Source: Cryphonectria parasitica EP155
Lineage: Eukaryota; Ascomycota; Sordariomycetes; Diaporthales; Cryphonectriaceae
DNA: 64,000 nucleotides
NCBI RefSeq assembly: GCF_011745365.1
Contig: NW_024468911.1
Location: forward strand, 1,854,759 to 1,918,758
Reading direction: 5' to 3'
The position numbers were made by a program, and so were the translations under genes. The notes below the pieces were generated by a model, which was not told the DNA's origin, did no database searches, and saw nothing but the letters and a program-made list of their open reading frames with translations. This document shows positions 47,719 to 57,419 of this stretch, piece after piece; position 1 is the first letter of the stretch; the number at the start of each line of letters is the position of its first letter.

Positions 47719-49071
47719 ATGGTGCAACTTACGTCTCTCGTTATACTGGCAACGGCGTGTTGTCTACAGGGTGGTCATGCCTTGCAGATACCAGCTTCCG
47801 GCGACGAAGTCGTCAAGAGAAACGAGTCAGGGAGCGATGTCACACCTCACCAGATCGCAGCCTCTATCAATGCCATGAACAAAGCATGGTTCGTCCACCA
47901 GACAGATTCTCAGTCAACTTGTGTGGGAAAGCGCTGACGGAGAGATAGGTATAACGAGACAGACGGGCGATGGGTACGTGAAGCAGCATTTGTTTATCAA
48001 GTTTGAGTTAATCAATGAGCGAGGCTAATCTACAGCACAGAACTCGACGACTGCTTGGTGGCTCACTGGAAACGCTCTTCAGTCTGTTTGTGACTACAGT
48101 ACGTTTACGTTTCGATGCAACGGCTTTCCCCTTCTTCTCTTACTTTTTCTCTCTTTCTTATGAGAGATATTGACGACTTTTCAATAGTGTTCACCACCAA
48201 GGATAATCAGTATCTCTCCTTGGTAGAGGGGACCACTCAGAAACAGTCTGGCCCCCTCGCGTGGTGGCCTGAGGGAGGCGGTGACTTTCGCGCTGATAGC
48301 ACCGATGACACTGGCTGGTGGGCGCTGGCCATGGTACGATTGTACGACATTACAGCCAACAGCACCTATCTTGAGTACGCAAAGCTGGACGAGGCCTATA
48401 TCTACAGCTACTGGAACAGCACCTGCGGAGGGGGCGTGATCTGGGACATCCCGGAGTTGACGTACAAGAACGCCATCAGCAACGAGCTGTACATGAAACT
48501 GGCAGCCTCGTTGCACAACCGAGTCCCAGGAGACACTCAGTATCTGTCCAGAGCCCTTGAAGCTTGGAACTGGTTCAACCAGTCCGGTATGATCAACTCG
48601 CAGAACCTGATCAACGATGGCCTGACCGACGACTGTGTCAACAACAACGAGACCGAGTGGACGTATAACCAAGGCGTGATCCTGGGGGCTTTATCAGAAC
48701 TGTACCTGGCGACCGAGGACTCCGCGTACATCGACGCAGCAACGACCATCGCAGACGCTGTCATTGCAAGCGACATACTGTCGCCAGATGGCATCCTGAC
48801 AGAGTACGGATGCGAGCCCGAAGACGACTGCGACGAGAACGAACAGGCCTTCAAGGGGATCTTCACGCGGAATCTTGCTGAGCTCAACGTTCTGATCGCA
48901 GACAAGCCTTATAGCTCATACCTTGCCGAGAACGCGCAGTCTGCTTGGACAAACGATCGGAGTGGACGTTCAGACCTATTTGGAATATCATGGGCCGGTC
49001 CCTACTCGCCCGCGTCAGTTGGCACACAAGCATCTGTAATTAGCCTTTTGGTCGCAAACATCTGGCAGTGA
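47719..49071 (+). CDS. Secreted GH76-type enzyme (alpha-1,6-mannanase-like)
   Basis: The start at 47719 gives a signal peptide (MVQLTSLVILATACCLQGGHA). Exon 2 is 48036-48098 and exon 3 is 48188-49071. Exon 3 carries most of the fold: GPLAWWPEGGGD, the paired acidic DDTGWWALAM that marks the GH76 active site, AYIYSYWNSTCGGG, ELYMKLAASLHNR, and EWTYNQGVILGAL. GH76 enzymes act on alpha-1,6-mannan. Fungal members work in cell-wall assembly or mannan breakdown. The 3' edge of exon 1 is uncertain. If it ends at 47920 (weak donor GTGTGG), one frame of 382 aa results. If it ends at 47948 (better donor GTATAA) the sequence would read VWESADGEI before AQNSTTAWW, as expected for the family, but then exon 1 needs a one-base frame change near 47914. 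The C-terminus has no GPI signal, so a free secreted enzyme is likely. Confidence 0.78.
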
Positions 49072-49421
49072 CAGCAGCCGTTTCGTAATTACTAGAGGAA
49101 GATTTACTAGCTAAGTAGATAGATAGATGTATGCTTGTTGTAATTTGATCTAATACGCAGATGCTCTCGTTGATACTGGCTATGCTACGAGCTATCACTC
49201 ATGACGACCTTCCATCGTCAAAACATGCCGGGGTCTTGAAGGGGTCCTCCGATAACAGAATAATATAGTAACATGACCGGAGCAAATGCCTGGCGTTGAA
49301 ATCTAAGCTAGCAGTAAAAAACCACCACTGTCGTTGAAGATTGTTTTTCTTCTTCTTCTTCTTTTTCTTCTTTGGACGTTATTTCTCAAGTGGCATGACA
49401 GGACGGACAATAGAAAGTCTT
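49072..49421. other. Convergent intergenic region between the GH76-type gene and PDX1
   Basis: 350 bp with two facing 3' ends. A T-rich run with TTC repeats (about 49344-49372) lies close to the PDX1 stop. No gene seen. Confidence 0.6.
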
Positions 49422-50405
49422 TTACCACCCGCGACCAGCAAGTCTCTCCTCCTTCTTCATACTGTCACAGTTGATACCAACCATGGCCTCCCCAAGACCG
49501 GTACTGCACTCAGCCAGCACCTTGGGGTCTTTGTAGTGCGTAGTCGCCTTGACGATAGCCTTGGCCCGCTTGGCTGCATCGCCCGACTTGAAAATGCCAC
49601 TGCCGACAAAAACGCCATCACAGCCAAGCTGCATCATCAGAGCGGCATCAGCAGGGGTGGCAACACCTCCCGCGGCAAAGTTGACGACAGGAAGACGGCC
49701 GAGCTGGGCCGTCTGCCTCAACAGGGCGGCGTCGCAGCCCAGCTCCTTCGCAAGCGCCCGAATGCCCACCTCGCCCTCGGCAGCCAGCGTCGCCTTGGCC
49801 TTGGCAATATCGGCACTCACAGTGCGCATGTGCCTGACGGCCTCGACGACGTCGCCGGTGCCGGCCTCGCCCTTGGTGCGGATCATGGCGGCGCCCTCTG
49901 CGATGCGCCTGAGGGCCTCGCCCAGGTTGCGGCACCCACACACAAAGGGCACGCCGAAGCCGCCCTTCTCGACGTGGTAGGCGTTGTCGGCCGGGGTGAG
50001 CACCTCGGACTCGTCAATGTAGTCGACGCCCAGGGCCTCGAGGATCTGGCACTCGACAAAGTGGCCGATGCGGGCTTTGGCCATGACGGGGATCGTCACG
50101 GCGTCCTGGATCTCCTTGATGACGGCTGGGTCCGACATGCGCGCCACGCCGCCGTCCTTGCGGATGTCGGCGGGCACGCGCTCCAGGGCCATGACGGCGC
50201 ACGCACCGGCCTCCTCGGCGATACGGGCTTGTTGTGCGTTGGTGACGTCCATGATCACGCCGCCCTTGAGCATCTGGGCGAGGCCGGCCTTGACAGCAAA
50301 TGATGTCCTGGAGGACGAGTTGCCATTGTTGTTGTTGCTGTTATTGTTGGTAGCCGGTGTGGCCAGGTTGGCGGTCGTGTGATTAATTCCGTTGATTGTC
50401 GCCAT
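49422..50405 (-). CDS. PDX1: Pyridoxal 5'-phosphate synthase subunit PDX1 (PdxS/SNZ)
   Basis: A single-exon gene of 327 aa on the minus strand. I start at the ATG (50405) giving [14 protein letters not shown], because the frame upstream has no other ATG. The enzyme makes pyridoxal phosphate from ribose 5-phosphate, glyceraldehyde 3-phosphate and ammonia, with ammonia supplied by PDX2. The (beta-alpha)8 barrel signature is complete: GGVIMDVT (D53), the first Schiff-base lysine in [13 protein letters not shown] (K110), and the second in [11 protein letters not shown] (K178), whose spacing matches bacterial PdxS (81 and 149) exactly. [16 protein letters not shown] and GSGIFKSGD form the phosphate site. 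A poly-Asn linker (residues 18-30) precedes the conserved core. It pairs head to head with PDX2 at 51597. Confidence 0.97.
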   Translation of the reverse strand: MATINGINHTTANLATPATNNNSNNNNGNSSSRTSFAVKAGLAQMLKGGVIMDVTNAQQARIAEEAGACAVMALERVPADIRKDGGVARMSDPAVIKEIQDAVTIPVMAKARIGHFVECQILEALGVDYIDESEVLTPADNAYHVEKGGFGVPFVCGCRNLGEALRRIAEGAAMIRTKGEAGTGDVVEAVRHMRTVSADIAKAKATLAAEGEVGIRALAKELGCDAALLRQTAQLGRLPVVNFAAGGVATPADAALMMQLGCDGVFVGSGIFKSGDAAKRAKAIVKATTHYKDPKVLAECSTGLGEAMVGINCDSMKKEERLAGRGW

Positions 50406-50547
50406 TGTGAAGAAAGAAACAAGTTTCTGTGTCAAAGATCTATTACCACCAGGGCTTAAGGATTTTTGTGTAATTTGCAGAGAGATGGTTTGTCTGCTTG
50501 GAGTGAAGGAAGGGAGTGAGTTGATGATGTCTAATGAGTAATAACTA

Positions 50548-50555
50548 CTTTATAG
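50548..50555 (-). promoter_or_regulatory. TATA-like box of PDX1
   Basis: On the minus strand this reads CTATAAAG, about 143-150 bp upstream of the PDX1 start codon. Confidence 0.5.
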
Positions 50556-51406
50556 TTTACCACTTGTGGCCGAAGGCGGGATTGAACCCTTTTATGCCGA
50601 AATTCGACGACTGACTGTAGTAGCAGGGGGATGACCAGGAGCTTCTAGAAGGCTTCGATGCAAAGAGGAGCCCTGAACCGTTTTTTCCTTTCTTTCTTTC
50701 GAGATAGTATGCAGAGCTAAGTAAGGGTGCGCCGTATGCAATGCTGCACAAGGTTTTCTAGTCTGGCCACTATTTCCGCCGAGACCTTGGTTGAAAAATA
50801 CGGGATGATTGGAGCCAGCATGCAAGCCCGGTCAAGGTCACGCTGCTGATCTTGAGAGGTCAGGGCAGGGCACGAGTCGAAAGTCATACCACAGTAAGAC
50901 AAGAACTGGTCGATCAGATGCAGACCTGTTGATAGTTTGATATGTTGCAGTCGTCCCTACGCTGCGAGTAAGAATGCCACATGCACGTGCGCATCTTTAA
51001 TGCAATGCCCCGAGTAATCACTGAGGCTGTTTGTGACTCAAGTCTGATTTGCGCAAGAAACACCCGATGTCGGTTCCCAAGGGGGAATCATTATGTCTAG
51101 GACGTCATATGACTACAATGTTAAAACCTCAGCCGTCCATTATTACCTAAATACTTTCTACGCTTGTTGGAATCTACTATGTAATAAATAGGTTCTGTCG
51201 GGGTTCCGCGGCATCTTTCTCGCACCAAAGTTTGCCTCGCCATGAGGAACCGAACCCCTGGCTCTTTCGTGGCTTCTTCCAACCAGGAAACTAAAGTGAA
51301 TCAAATCAGCGAGCGCCTCATTTGTTTCATTCTTCTAAATACCCTTTGCTTCTTTAGTGGTACGCATTTTATCTGACTCGGCGGCATGTTGCCAGACAAC
51401 CCCAGA

Positions 51407-51413
51407 TATAAAT
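51407..51413 (+). promoter_or_regulatory. TATA-like box of PDX2
   Basis: TATAAAT on the plus strand, about 185-190 bp before the PDX2 ATG at 51597. Confidence 0.45.
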
Positions 51414-51596
51414 TCAAGCGTTGACGCTCTTAAATCATTACGAGCGCACGGTATTACCTTCTGACTCGTTGTCTGTCTGAGCGAATTATAAGCTCGTCGT
51501 CGAAGCATCCTTTCTATTCTCTGTGTGAAATTCTCGGTCTCGTTTTACTCACTTACTGCAGAGTGCAGACAAAGCCCCAGCCGATCATAGCCGCAG

Positions 51597-52559
51597 ATGG
51601 CCGTCACTATCGGCGTTCTAGCCCTTCAAGGGGGTTTTCTCGAACATCTATCACTCCTCCAGAGATCAGCACAGCACCTTGCGAGCTCACCAGAATATGC
51701 AAAGAAATTCACCTTTGAGCTCATCGAGGTCAGGAACCCTCAAGACCTTGCAAAATGCGATGCCCTCGTCATCCCTGGCGGTGAGAGCACAACTATTGCC
51801 CTCATTGCAGCACAATCCGGGCTCCTCGAGCCCTTGAGAGAATTTGTCAAGTCAGTTTTTTGGTTGTTCTTTCTGGGCCAAGTATCCCTTTGCCCCTTTG
51901 CCCTTTCCCCTCCCAATCTCCTCCCCCTTGGCTGTGGTGATCCGCAGGATCATTGTGTTGGATCACGCTAAATCAGGCGGTGCAGGACCTCTCAGAAGCC
52001 AACCTGGGGCACATGTGCAGGGCTCATCCTACTCGCAGAGCAAGCGAATGCTACCAAGAAGGGGGGCCAGGAGCTCATTGGCGGCCTGGACGTCAGGGTA
52101 CACCGGAACCACTTTGGTCGACAGATCGAGAGCTTTGTGGCCGACGTCCAGCTTCCCTTTCTGGCGCAGTCGGGGGTTCTCTCTGAGGCGGATTGCACGG
52201 CTCCCTTCCCGGGGGTCTTCATCCGGGCGCCTATCGTGGAGGAGCTGCTGGTCAGCATGCAGCAGGAGGAGAAGGCGACGGCGGCGGCGATAGTAATCGA
52301 CGCTGTGGAGCCAGGCGTCGAGGTGTCGAGCGGCGATCCTGAGAAGGCCAAGGTTGAGATCCTAGGTGTGCTGCCCGATCGGACCAAGAGAGTAAAGGGA
52401 GGGCCTGTGGAGAATTCGCTCGAGGTGCATGGAGGTGACCTCAACAACATTGTTGCTGTCAGACAGGGCAATATCATGGGGACCAGCTTCCACCCGGAGC
52501 TGACGGATGATATTCGCATACATGTCTGGTGGCTCGAGCAAGTGTTGAAGACACTATGA
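51597..52559 (+). CDS. PDX2: Pyridoxal 5'-phosphate synthase glutaminase subunit PDX2 (PdxT/SNO)
   Basis: Two exons, 51597-51850 and 51986-52559, around a 135 bp intron with an unusual donor (GTCAGT) and a TGCAG acceptor, giving 275 aa. The intron position is fixed by the rebuilt active-site sequence FVKTSQKPTWGTCAGL. The nucleophile is C95 in GTCAG. The other triad members lie in SFHPELTDD (H254, E256). N-terminal GVLALQGGFLEH and PGGEST (60-65) are typical class I amidotransferase features. Fungal PDX2 has a longer middle section (about residues 150-215), visible here as a Glu/Ala-rich segment. The subunit hydrolyses glutamine and channels ammonia to PDX1, which is encoded next to it in the opposite direction. 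All catalytic residues are intact. Confidence 0.95.
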
Positions 52560-53296
52560 GCACTTGGAGTACACCGCATGCCTTTTGAGTTTTCGTATTC
52601 GTAAAGACTTGGGATCAGGGGGAGGATTTAAGGCGTTGTAGACGTTTACTTTGCTCACGTATCTAGATTCGTGTTTTCACGTATAGACTGTTAGCATCCT
52701 ATAGCCTCGGCAGCGACCTGTGACACATGCACTGAAGCACTCAGAAAGCTGGGGCTACCACAGAAGGATAATTTGGAATGCAGGAACCGTATCCTATTCA
52801 CAGCCTCTTGCCTCTTCAGTATTGGTTGGAAGTGGTGACGCCCTAATCTCTTGCAATTGATCTACATTCATGGGTACCCCTCACCCTCCTATTCGCTTGG
52901 TGTTAACTCTGATAACTACTCCATGACCACATCAGGATTGTCGGTCTGACAAATATCAGGTCAAAAACTGAGACAGACTTGGACTATGTCTGTGAGGTGT
53001 TCTCAATAGAATCATCTTGACTAGGTGAGACCGTTGATCATCTCAATTTGGAACACAAAGATCTACGAGTCTGTCTGCCTACTGCATGTGTATTGTAGCA
53101 TGTTCACTTGACCGAGTCTGGAATATGGTCATGGAATCTTAGCTACTAATTATTGAAAAGTATACCGCTACTCAATTTCCCTGAATGAATCATGCCTAAA
53201 ACTCCCAAAGACTTATTTGAATCAAGAACTGAGTGGCATGCCGGACGTTTGTCCTCTAAAAGACGAGACGGCTGATCTCGTCGACTCATGTGCACC
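52560..53296. other. Convergent intergenic region between PDX2 and the flavin monooxygenase
   Basis: 737 bp without a gene-like frame. AT-rich 3' flanks of two facing genes. Confidence 0.6.
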
Positions 53297-55000
53297 TCAA
53301 AAACTCGTCCCCTGGTCATGATTAGTACGACCACTCGTCGGCCGTCCCAGTCCGTTCCGGATCCTATCCTCAACCTCTACCAGCCTCTTAGGCAAGGCGA
53401 TGCCCAGGCCGAAGAACACAAAGAGCGCCCACTTCCATCGGAACGGGTTGAACACCACACAGAATGTGAACCACCACACCAGCTCGAGGTACGTGAAGAA
53501 GTCAAAGGCTCCTGTCGGGCTGTTCGCCTTGAGAAGCTTGGTCATGTCGATCCAGCGCTCCATCCAGAAGGCACTCGGTCGTGTGAGCGGGTCCACCAGG
53601 AACATCAGGAGGATGCGCGTGTATATGCCAATATGCCAGTTGCCGACAGAGCCTATTCCGGCCAGGTAGGTGCAGTTGATGGCGGAGACGGACGGGTGTG
53701 TTGGTGGGAAGGTCTGCAGGTACCAGTTGGGTGCGCCGTACGGCTCCTCGAAGCTGTTCTGCGGGAGGAAGGACAGCGAGGGCCGCGAGAAGCCTGTAGC
53801 GAGAACGATCAGGTCCGCCTCGATAACATCCTCACGACCAGGACCGCCTGCGGGTACACCCTTAGCCCGACGATTGACCTTGATTCCGTTCTCTTGGATT
53901 TCTTCAATGTCGCAACGGACCCATTCAGCTGCGCCGCTGCGGATCTTGTCCATCACATCAGAGTTGACCATGGGCGTATCCTGGAACACACCCTTGTCGG
54001 CAGGAGCAATGTCCTCAAGGTCGCGGTAGAAGAACTTTTTCAGCAGTGTCTCTGGGATCCATGAGAAAATGGTCTCCTGGCCGAAGATGTTGAAAGCAAA
54101 CAGCGTGTCAATGACAGCATTCCTAGGGATGATCCACTTGTCGCTCCGGGCCAGGATTGAAATCTTGGAAGCCTCTTCCGCTGCAGCGAACTCAAGTGCC
54201 TCGACAGCGCTGGCTCCTCCACCGATGACGGCAATCTTCTTTCCCTTGGCGTTCTTCCCGGTCAGCTCGCTAGAGTGGTAGATCTGGCCGCGGAACTTGT
54301 CCATGCCCGGAATGTGCGGTCCTGGCGGTCGTGTCAGTTACTGTTCTGCCGCAATTGCTGTGCCTTGAGAAAGCTTCACTCACGCTTGGCCTCCCCACAA
54401 GTGCCCACCGCAGCAATGAGACCATCAAATCTCCCATTGGATGGGTCGTTGATGATCCACCGTCCCTTCTCATCTTGATAGACCTTGTTGACCTTGGTGT
54501 TGAATTGAGTCTTCTGGTCTAGACCGTACCTCTTCCACAGCTGATTGAGCTGGCTGAGAATTTGTTGTCTGTCGGGATATCCGCGCTCCCACTGAACAGA
54601 CGGGTGAAACCGATACATCAGGGAGTGTATCTGAAGACTTGAGGTGTTGTTGACCCTCTGCACAAGCCCAAAAGAGTCAGTCAGTCACTGTCTTCTGGAG
54701 AGACCTTCAGGCGCGCAGGTGAGGTTGATGAGCCCAACGACTTACGCTCCAAATGCCTCCGAGGTGCTCCTTGCCTCCAGCTTCAAAGATCTGGACGTCG
54801 AATCCATGGCCAACACAATGAGCTGCAGCCGAAACCCCGGTGATTCCAGCACCAATGATGGCAACATTGGGCCTGCCCAGAGGTTGGTCGGAGCTGGGAA
54901 GGTTGGGCGATATGATCTTGTCGGTGATAAACTGGCCGACTTGGTAGGTGAAAAGGAAGGGGTGGAGGATGGGGTTCTCAACCCTCGATTCGGAAGGCAT
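53297..55000 (-). CDS. Flavin-containing monooxygenase (FMO/Baeyer-Villiger type)
   Basis: Three minus-strand exons, 54746-55000, 54384-54657 and 53297-54321, with introns of 88 and 62 bp, give 517 aa. The FAD-binding motif is NVAIIGAGITGVSAAAH (GAGITG at 50-55). The FMO hallmark FRGQIYHSSEL (F186, G188, H192; FxGxxxH pattern) directly follows the join RPHIPGMDK across exons 2-3. The second nucleotide-binding motif, for NADPH, is VIGGGASAVEAL (210-215), and ATGF near the middle of exon 3 is the usual C-terminal signature. The last 70 residues are hydrophobic (LVWWFTFCVVFNPF, WALFVFFGLGIALP), suggesting a membrane anchor. Such enzymes oxidise a soft heteroatom or a ketone. The substrate is unknown and no biosynthetic cluster partners are adjacent, so a stand-alone detoxification or secondary-metabolism role is possible. 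Confidence 0.9.
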
Positions 55001-55640
55001 CGTGCAGAGAGCTCTGTCTGTTGGCTGTTCTTGCGAGAAAACTATGATAGCCTAGGAAAGAATTTTCCCTCTAAGGACGACTAGTAAATCAATTGAGCGA
55101 TCCACGCAAATCAATGAATTGAACAACGATGAAACTCCGCTCGAAAGACTGTACCATGGAGAGAGCAGGACCAGCTTATATTGGTTTTGCATTGGTCTCT
55201 AAGCTTGGGTCTTTGATCCGAATTGCCTAACCACGACGTCATAAAGCCCCACGCCTGCGCGCTGATGCAATTTGACATGTGAAGGCTGGCGCCCCTGAGA
55301 AACAGGGATTCGTCCAAAGCTCAAACCTCAGAAAATTGCCCAGGACCAACACCCACCACTCAAGCCATGTCCATAACGACAGTAATACAGCCTGCGTAAT
55401 CCGTATTACCTAGGTAAACATCTTGACTGGATCGCATTTGAGATTCTTCCCTCTGATTACATGTTGGGGAAGACAGCATCATGGAAGCATAAAGCTCATC
55501 TTGACAGCGATATATTTTTTCGGGTTGTCAAGAGAATAGTTTCACGCGGAGAGGCGGATGACCATTGTCCTCGCATCTTGCGGTATAGTGGAAACCAGAA
55601 GCGCCTACTCAAGCAACATTGATTTTGCAACTGGCCTCGG
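55001..55640. promoter_or_regulatory. Promoter region of the flavin monooxygenase and 3' flank of LCP5
   Basis: 640 bp between two minus-strand genes, with no open frame of interest. It contains no recognisable promoter element beyond scattered AT-rich stretches. Confidence 0.5.
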
Positions 55641-56768
55641 TCAAGACCTTCGGCCTTTGCCTCTATCCCTGCGACCGCTGTCCAGCACCTTAAGCCGCTT
55701 CTGATATCTATCGCCCATATTATCGCCGCTGCCCCTGGGGCCATCAACGGTCTCGGGACCTCTCTTGCGGCTCTTTTCTAGCAGCGCCCTCGTTCCGCTG
55801 CCGCCATCCTTTTTCTTCGTCAACCTGTTGATCCTGTCAACGCCCATGCTGAGATCCCTGAACTCTTCACCACCGTAGTTCATGCGGCCCCTACGGCTTT
55901 CCACTGCTGCTGCCTTTGCACGATCCTTCTTGTTCGCCAGAGGCAGGCGCACAAAGTTACGCTCTTCGTAGTCGCGGCGCTCATCCTCCTCCTTTCGCTC
56001 AGATGCCGTCTTCATTCTCCGCCCGAATTGCACAATGTTTGTACCAATGCTGGGTTGTGCAAGAGGGGCACTGGACATCTCGTCTGCAACGAACTCGTCC
56101 ATCGTCGCCGATTTGATGGGTCCTCGTTCCCGAGTTTCCCGTCTCTCGGTTGTCGGCATTGCCGTGGGAGCGACCTTGGGTGGTCGGTATATACCATTGG
56201 CATCCTTCTTGGATTTCGCAGCAGCTTGAATGGTGGATCGAGAGACGGCGCTCATACTGGGCCGGAACGCCAGGTCAGCCACATTGGGTCCACTTTCTCC
56301 ATCATCCTTGTCGTCCTCGTCGTCCTCGTCGGAATCCTCGTCACTTCCAGTGCCGGATTTTGAGCCGTGATCGGAGTCTGCAGCAGCTTGTGCGGCCTTC
56401 TCGTTTCGCGCTGCATCGTCGGCTGCGCGCAGGACTTTTTCGATTTGGTAACGCAGTTTGTCTTCGAGGGGCCGAACGCCTTTCTCAAGATAGAGCCTCA
56501 GCTCGACGAGCTTCTTGACAACTCCATCGTCGATACTTGACCTGTTGTCTGAGTCGGCTGCATCGTGCAGCTTTCCTTTCCGCAGCTTAACCAGGATCAG
56601 GAAGACCAAGTTCTGGAGGTAGGCTAGGAGTAACTCGTTCTTGACGTCGAGTAGTGATATGCCGTCTTTTGGTGACTCGACTGAGGGTATTTTCACAGAA
56701 GCCTCGAAAGTAGAGGAGAGAGACTGCGTCAGGGAATCCAGGAGGCCCAGAAGTGTTGTTGCAGCCAT
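55641..56768 (-). CDS. LCP5: Sas10/Utp3-family U3 snoRNP protein LCP5 (neuroguidin-like)
   Basis: A single-exon gene of 375 aa on the minus strand, starting MAATTLLGLLDSL. Lcp5 belongs to the small-subunit processome and is needed for early 18S rRNA cleavages in the nucleolus. The Sas10/Utp3/C1D domain is visible at residues 1-115: ISLLDVKNELLLAYLQNLVFLILVKLR, followed by VEL-RLYLEKGVRPLEDKLRYQIEKVL. An acidic low-complexity stretch (about 140-155, Asp/Glu), then RPSMSAV and YRPPKVAPTAMP (conserved in neuroguidin-like proteins) and a basic tail with several KKKD/RKR/GRR clusters follow. The gene is divergent from the TM9-type gene at 57420. Family assignment is firm. Confidence 0.92.
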   Translation of the reverse strand: MAATTLLGLLDSLTQSLSSTFEASVKIPSVESPKDGISLLDVKNELLLAYLQNLVFLILVKLRKGKLHDAADSDNRSSIDDGVVKKLVELRLYLEKGVRPLEDKLRYQIEKVLRAADDAARNEKAAQAAADSDHGSKSGTGSDEDSDEDDEDDKDDGESGPNVADLAFRPSMSAVSRSTIQAAAKSKKDANGIYRPPKVAPTAMPTTERRETRERGPIKSATMDEFVADEMSSAPLAQPSIGTNIVQFGRRMKTASERKEEDERRDYEERNFVRLPLANKKDRAKAAAVESRRGRMNYGGEEFRDLSMGVDRINRLTKKKDGGSGTRALLEKSRKRGPETVDGPRGSGDNMGDRYQKRLKVLDSGRRDRGKGRRS

Positions 56769-57419
56769 GTTATCTGGGGACTGGTTATGTGCAGGAAGAA
56801 CGTGCAGAGGAATAATTTCTGCTGTTCCTGGAAATTGGGAACTTTTTTTTTTTTTTTACTGGGCCGCCCTGCCTGCCCCAAAGAAAAGGCAAGGGTGTAC
56901 CCACACCATTGGTTCAGGATCAAAGTGACTAAGCTGCTTTTTTTATGAAACAGGCAAGCCTGCCCAGGTTCCGGCCCCCTTGTGATTGGAATGCTCGACG
57001 GGCCGGGGAGTGACGACTGTCCCTTCTTACACATACGCGTGCTTATTTCCCTTTGTAACTGGAAGTAGCCAGCTGGCGCAATAAAAATAACTTCGCACGG
57101 CGCCGCCTCTGAAATCGGCGCCATCACCAATTCCGAAGGTGATATCTCAAGTCTTTGCGATCATCCATCTCAAGTCTACGACACCATAGATGTGATGCTT
57201 GACGGTAGCTGTCATTCCCTCAGCGTCTTCCGAAGAGCTATCTGATCAGAGCCTCAAGCACCTGTTTGACCCAAGCACGTTCGTTGCCACCCCACGAAGA
57301 CCCCCCCCCCCCCCCTTCGATTCCTCCTTGTGCGAGAAAACGTTGCCCTGTGGGCAGGCAGGCGATGCAGACTAGTATACTGATCAAATTCTTCGTTATG
57401 TAGAAAAGTACATCCTAAA
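56769..57419. promoter_or_regulatory. Divergent promoter region between LCP5 and the TM9-type gene
   Basis: 651 bp separate the two starts. It contains a T-run of about 14 (near 56841) on the LCP5 side and a C-run of about 15 (57301 on) on the TM9 side, a mirror of the homopolymers seen elsewhere in the window. No gene found. Confidence 0.6.

Larger units (their letters stand above)
50406..51596. promoter_or_regulatory. Shared divergent promoter region of PDX1 and PDX2
   Basis: 1191 bp separate the two outward-pointing starts. Each side has its own TATA-like element (see separate entries). Sequence between them is AT-rich and has no gene-like frame. A G-and-T-rich tract near 50565-50580 looks at first like a tRNA T-arm but does not fold. 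Joint regulation of the pair, as in yeast SNZ/SNO, is expected from the layout but not proven. Confidence 0.65.

Noticed and set aside
49341..50303. 320-codon plus-strand frame opposite PDX1
   Set aside because: It is a shadow of PDX1, whose active-site residues are complete on the other strand.
50560..50630. Possible tRNA on the minus strand because of a GGGTTCAATCCC string
   Set aside because: The five-base T-stem does not pair, and no matching acceptor or anticodon arm could be found on either side.
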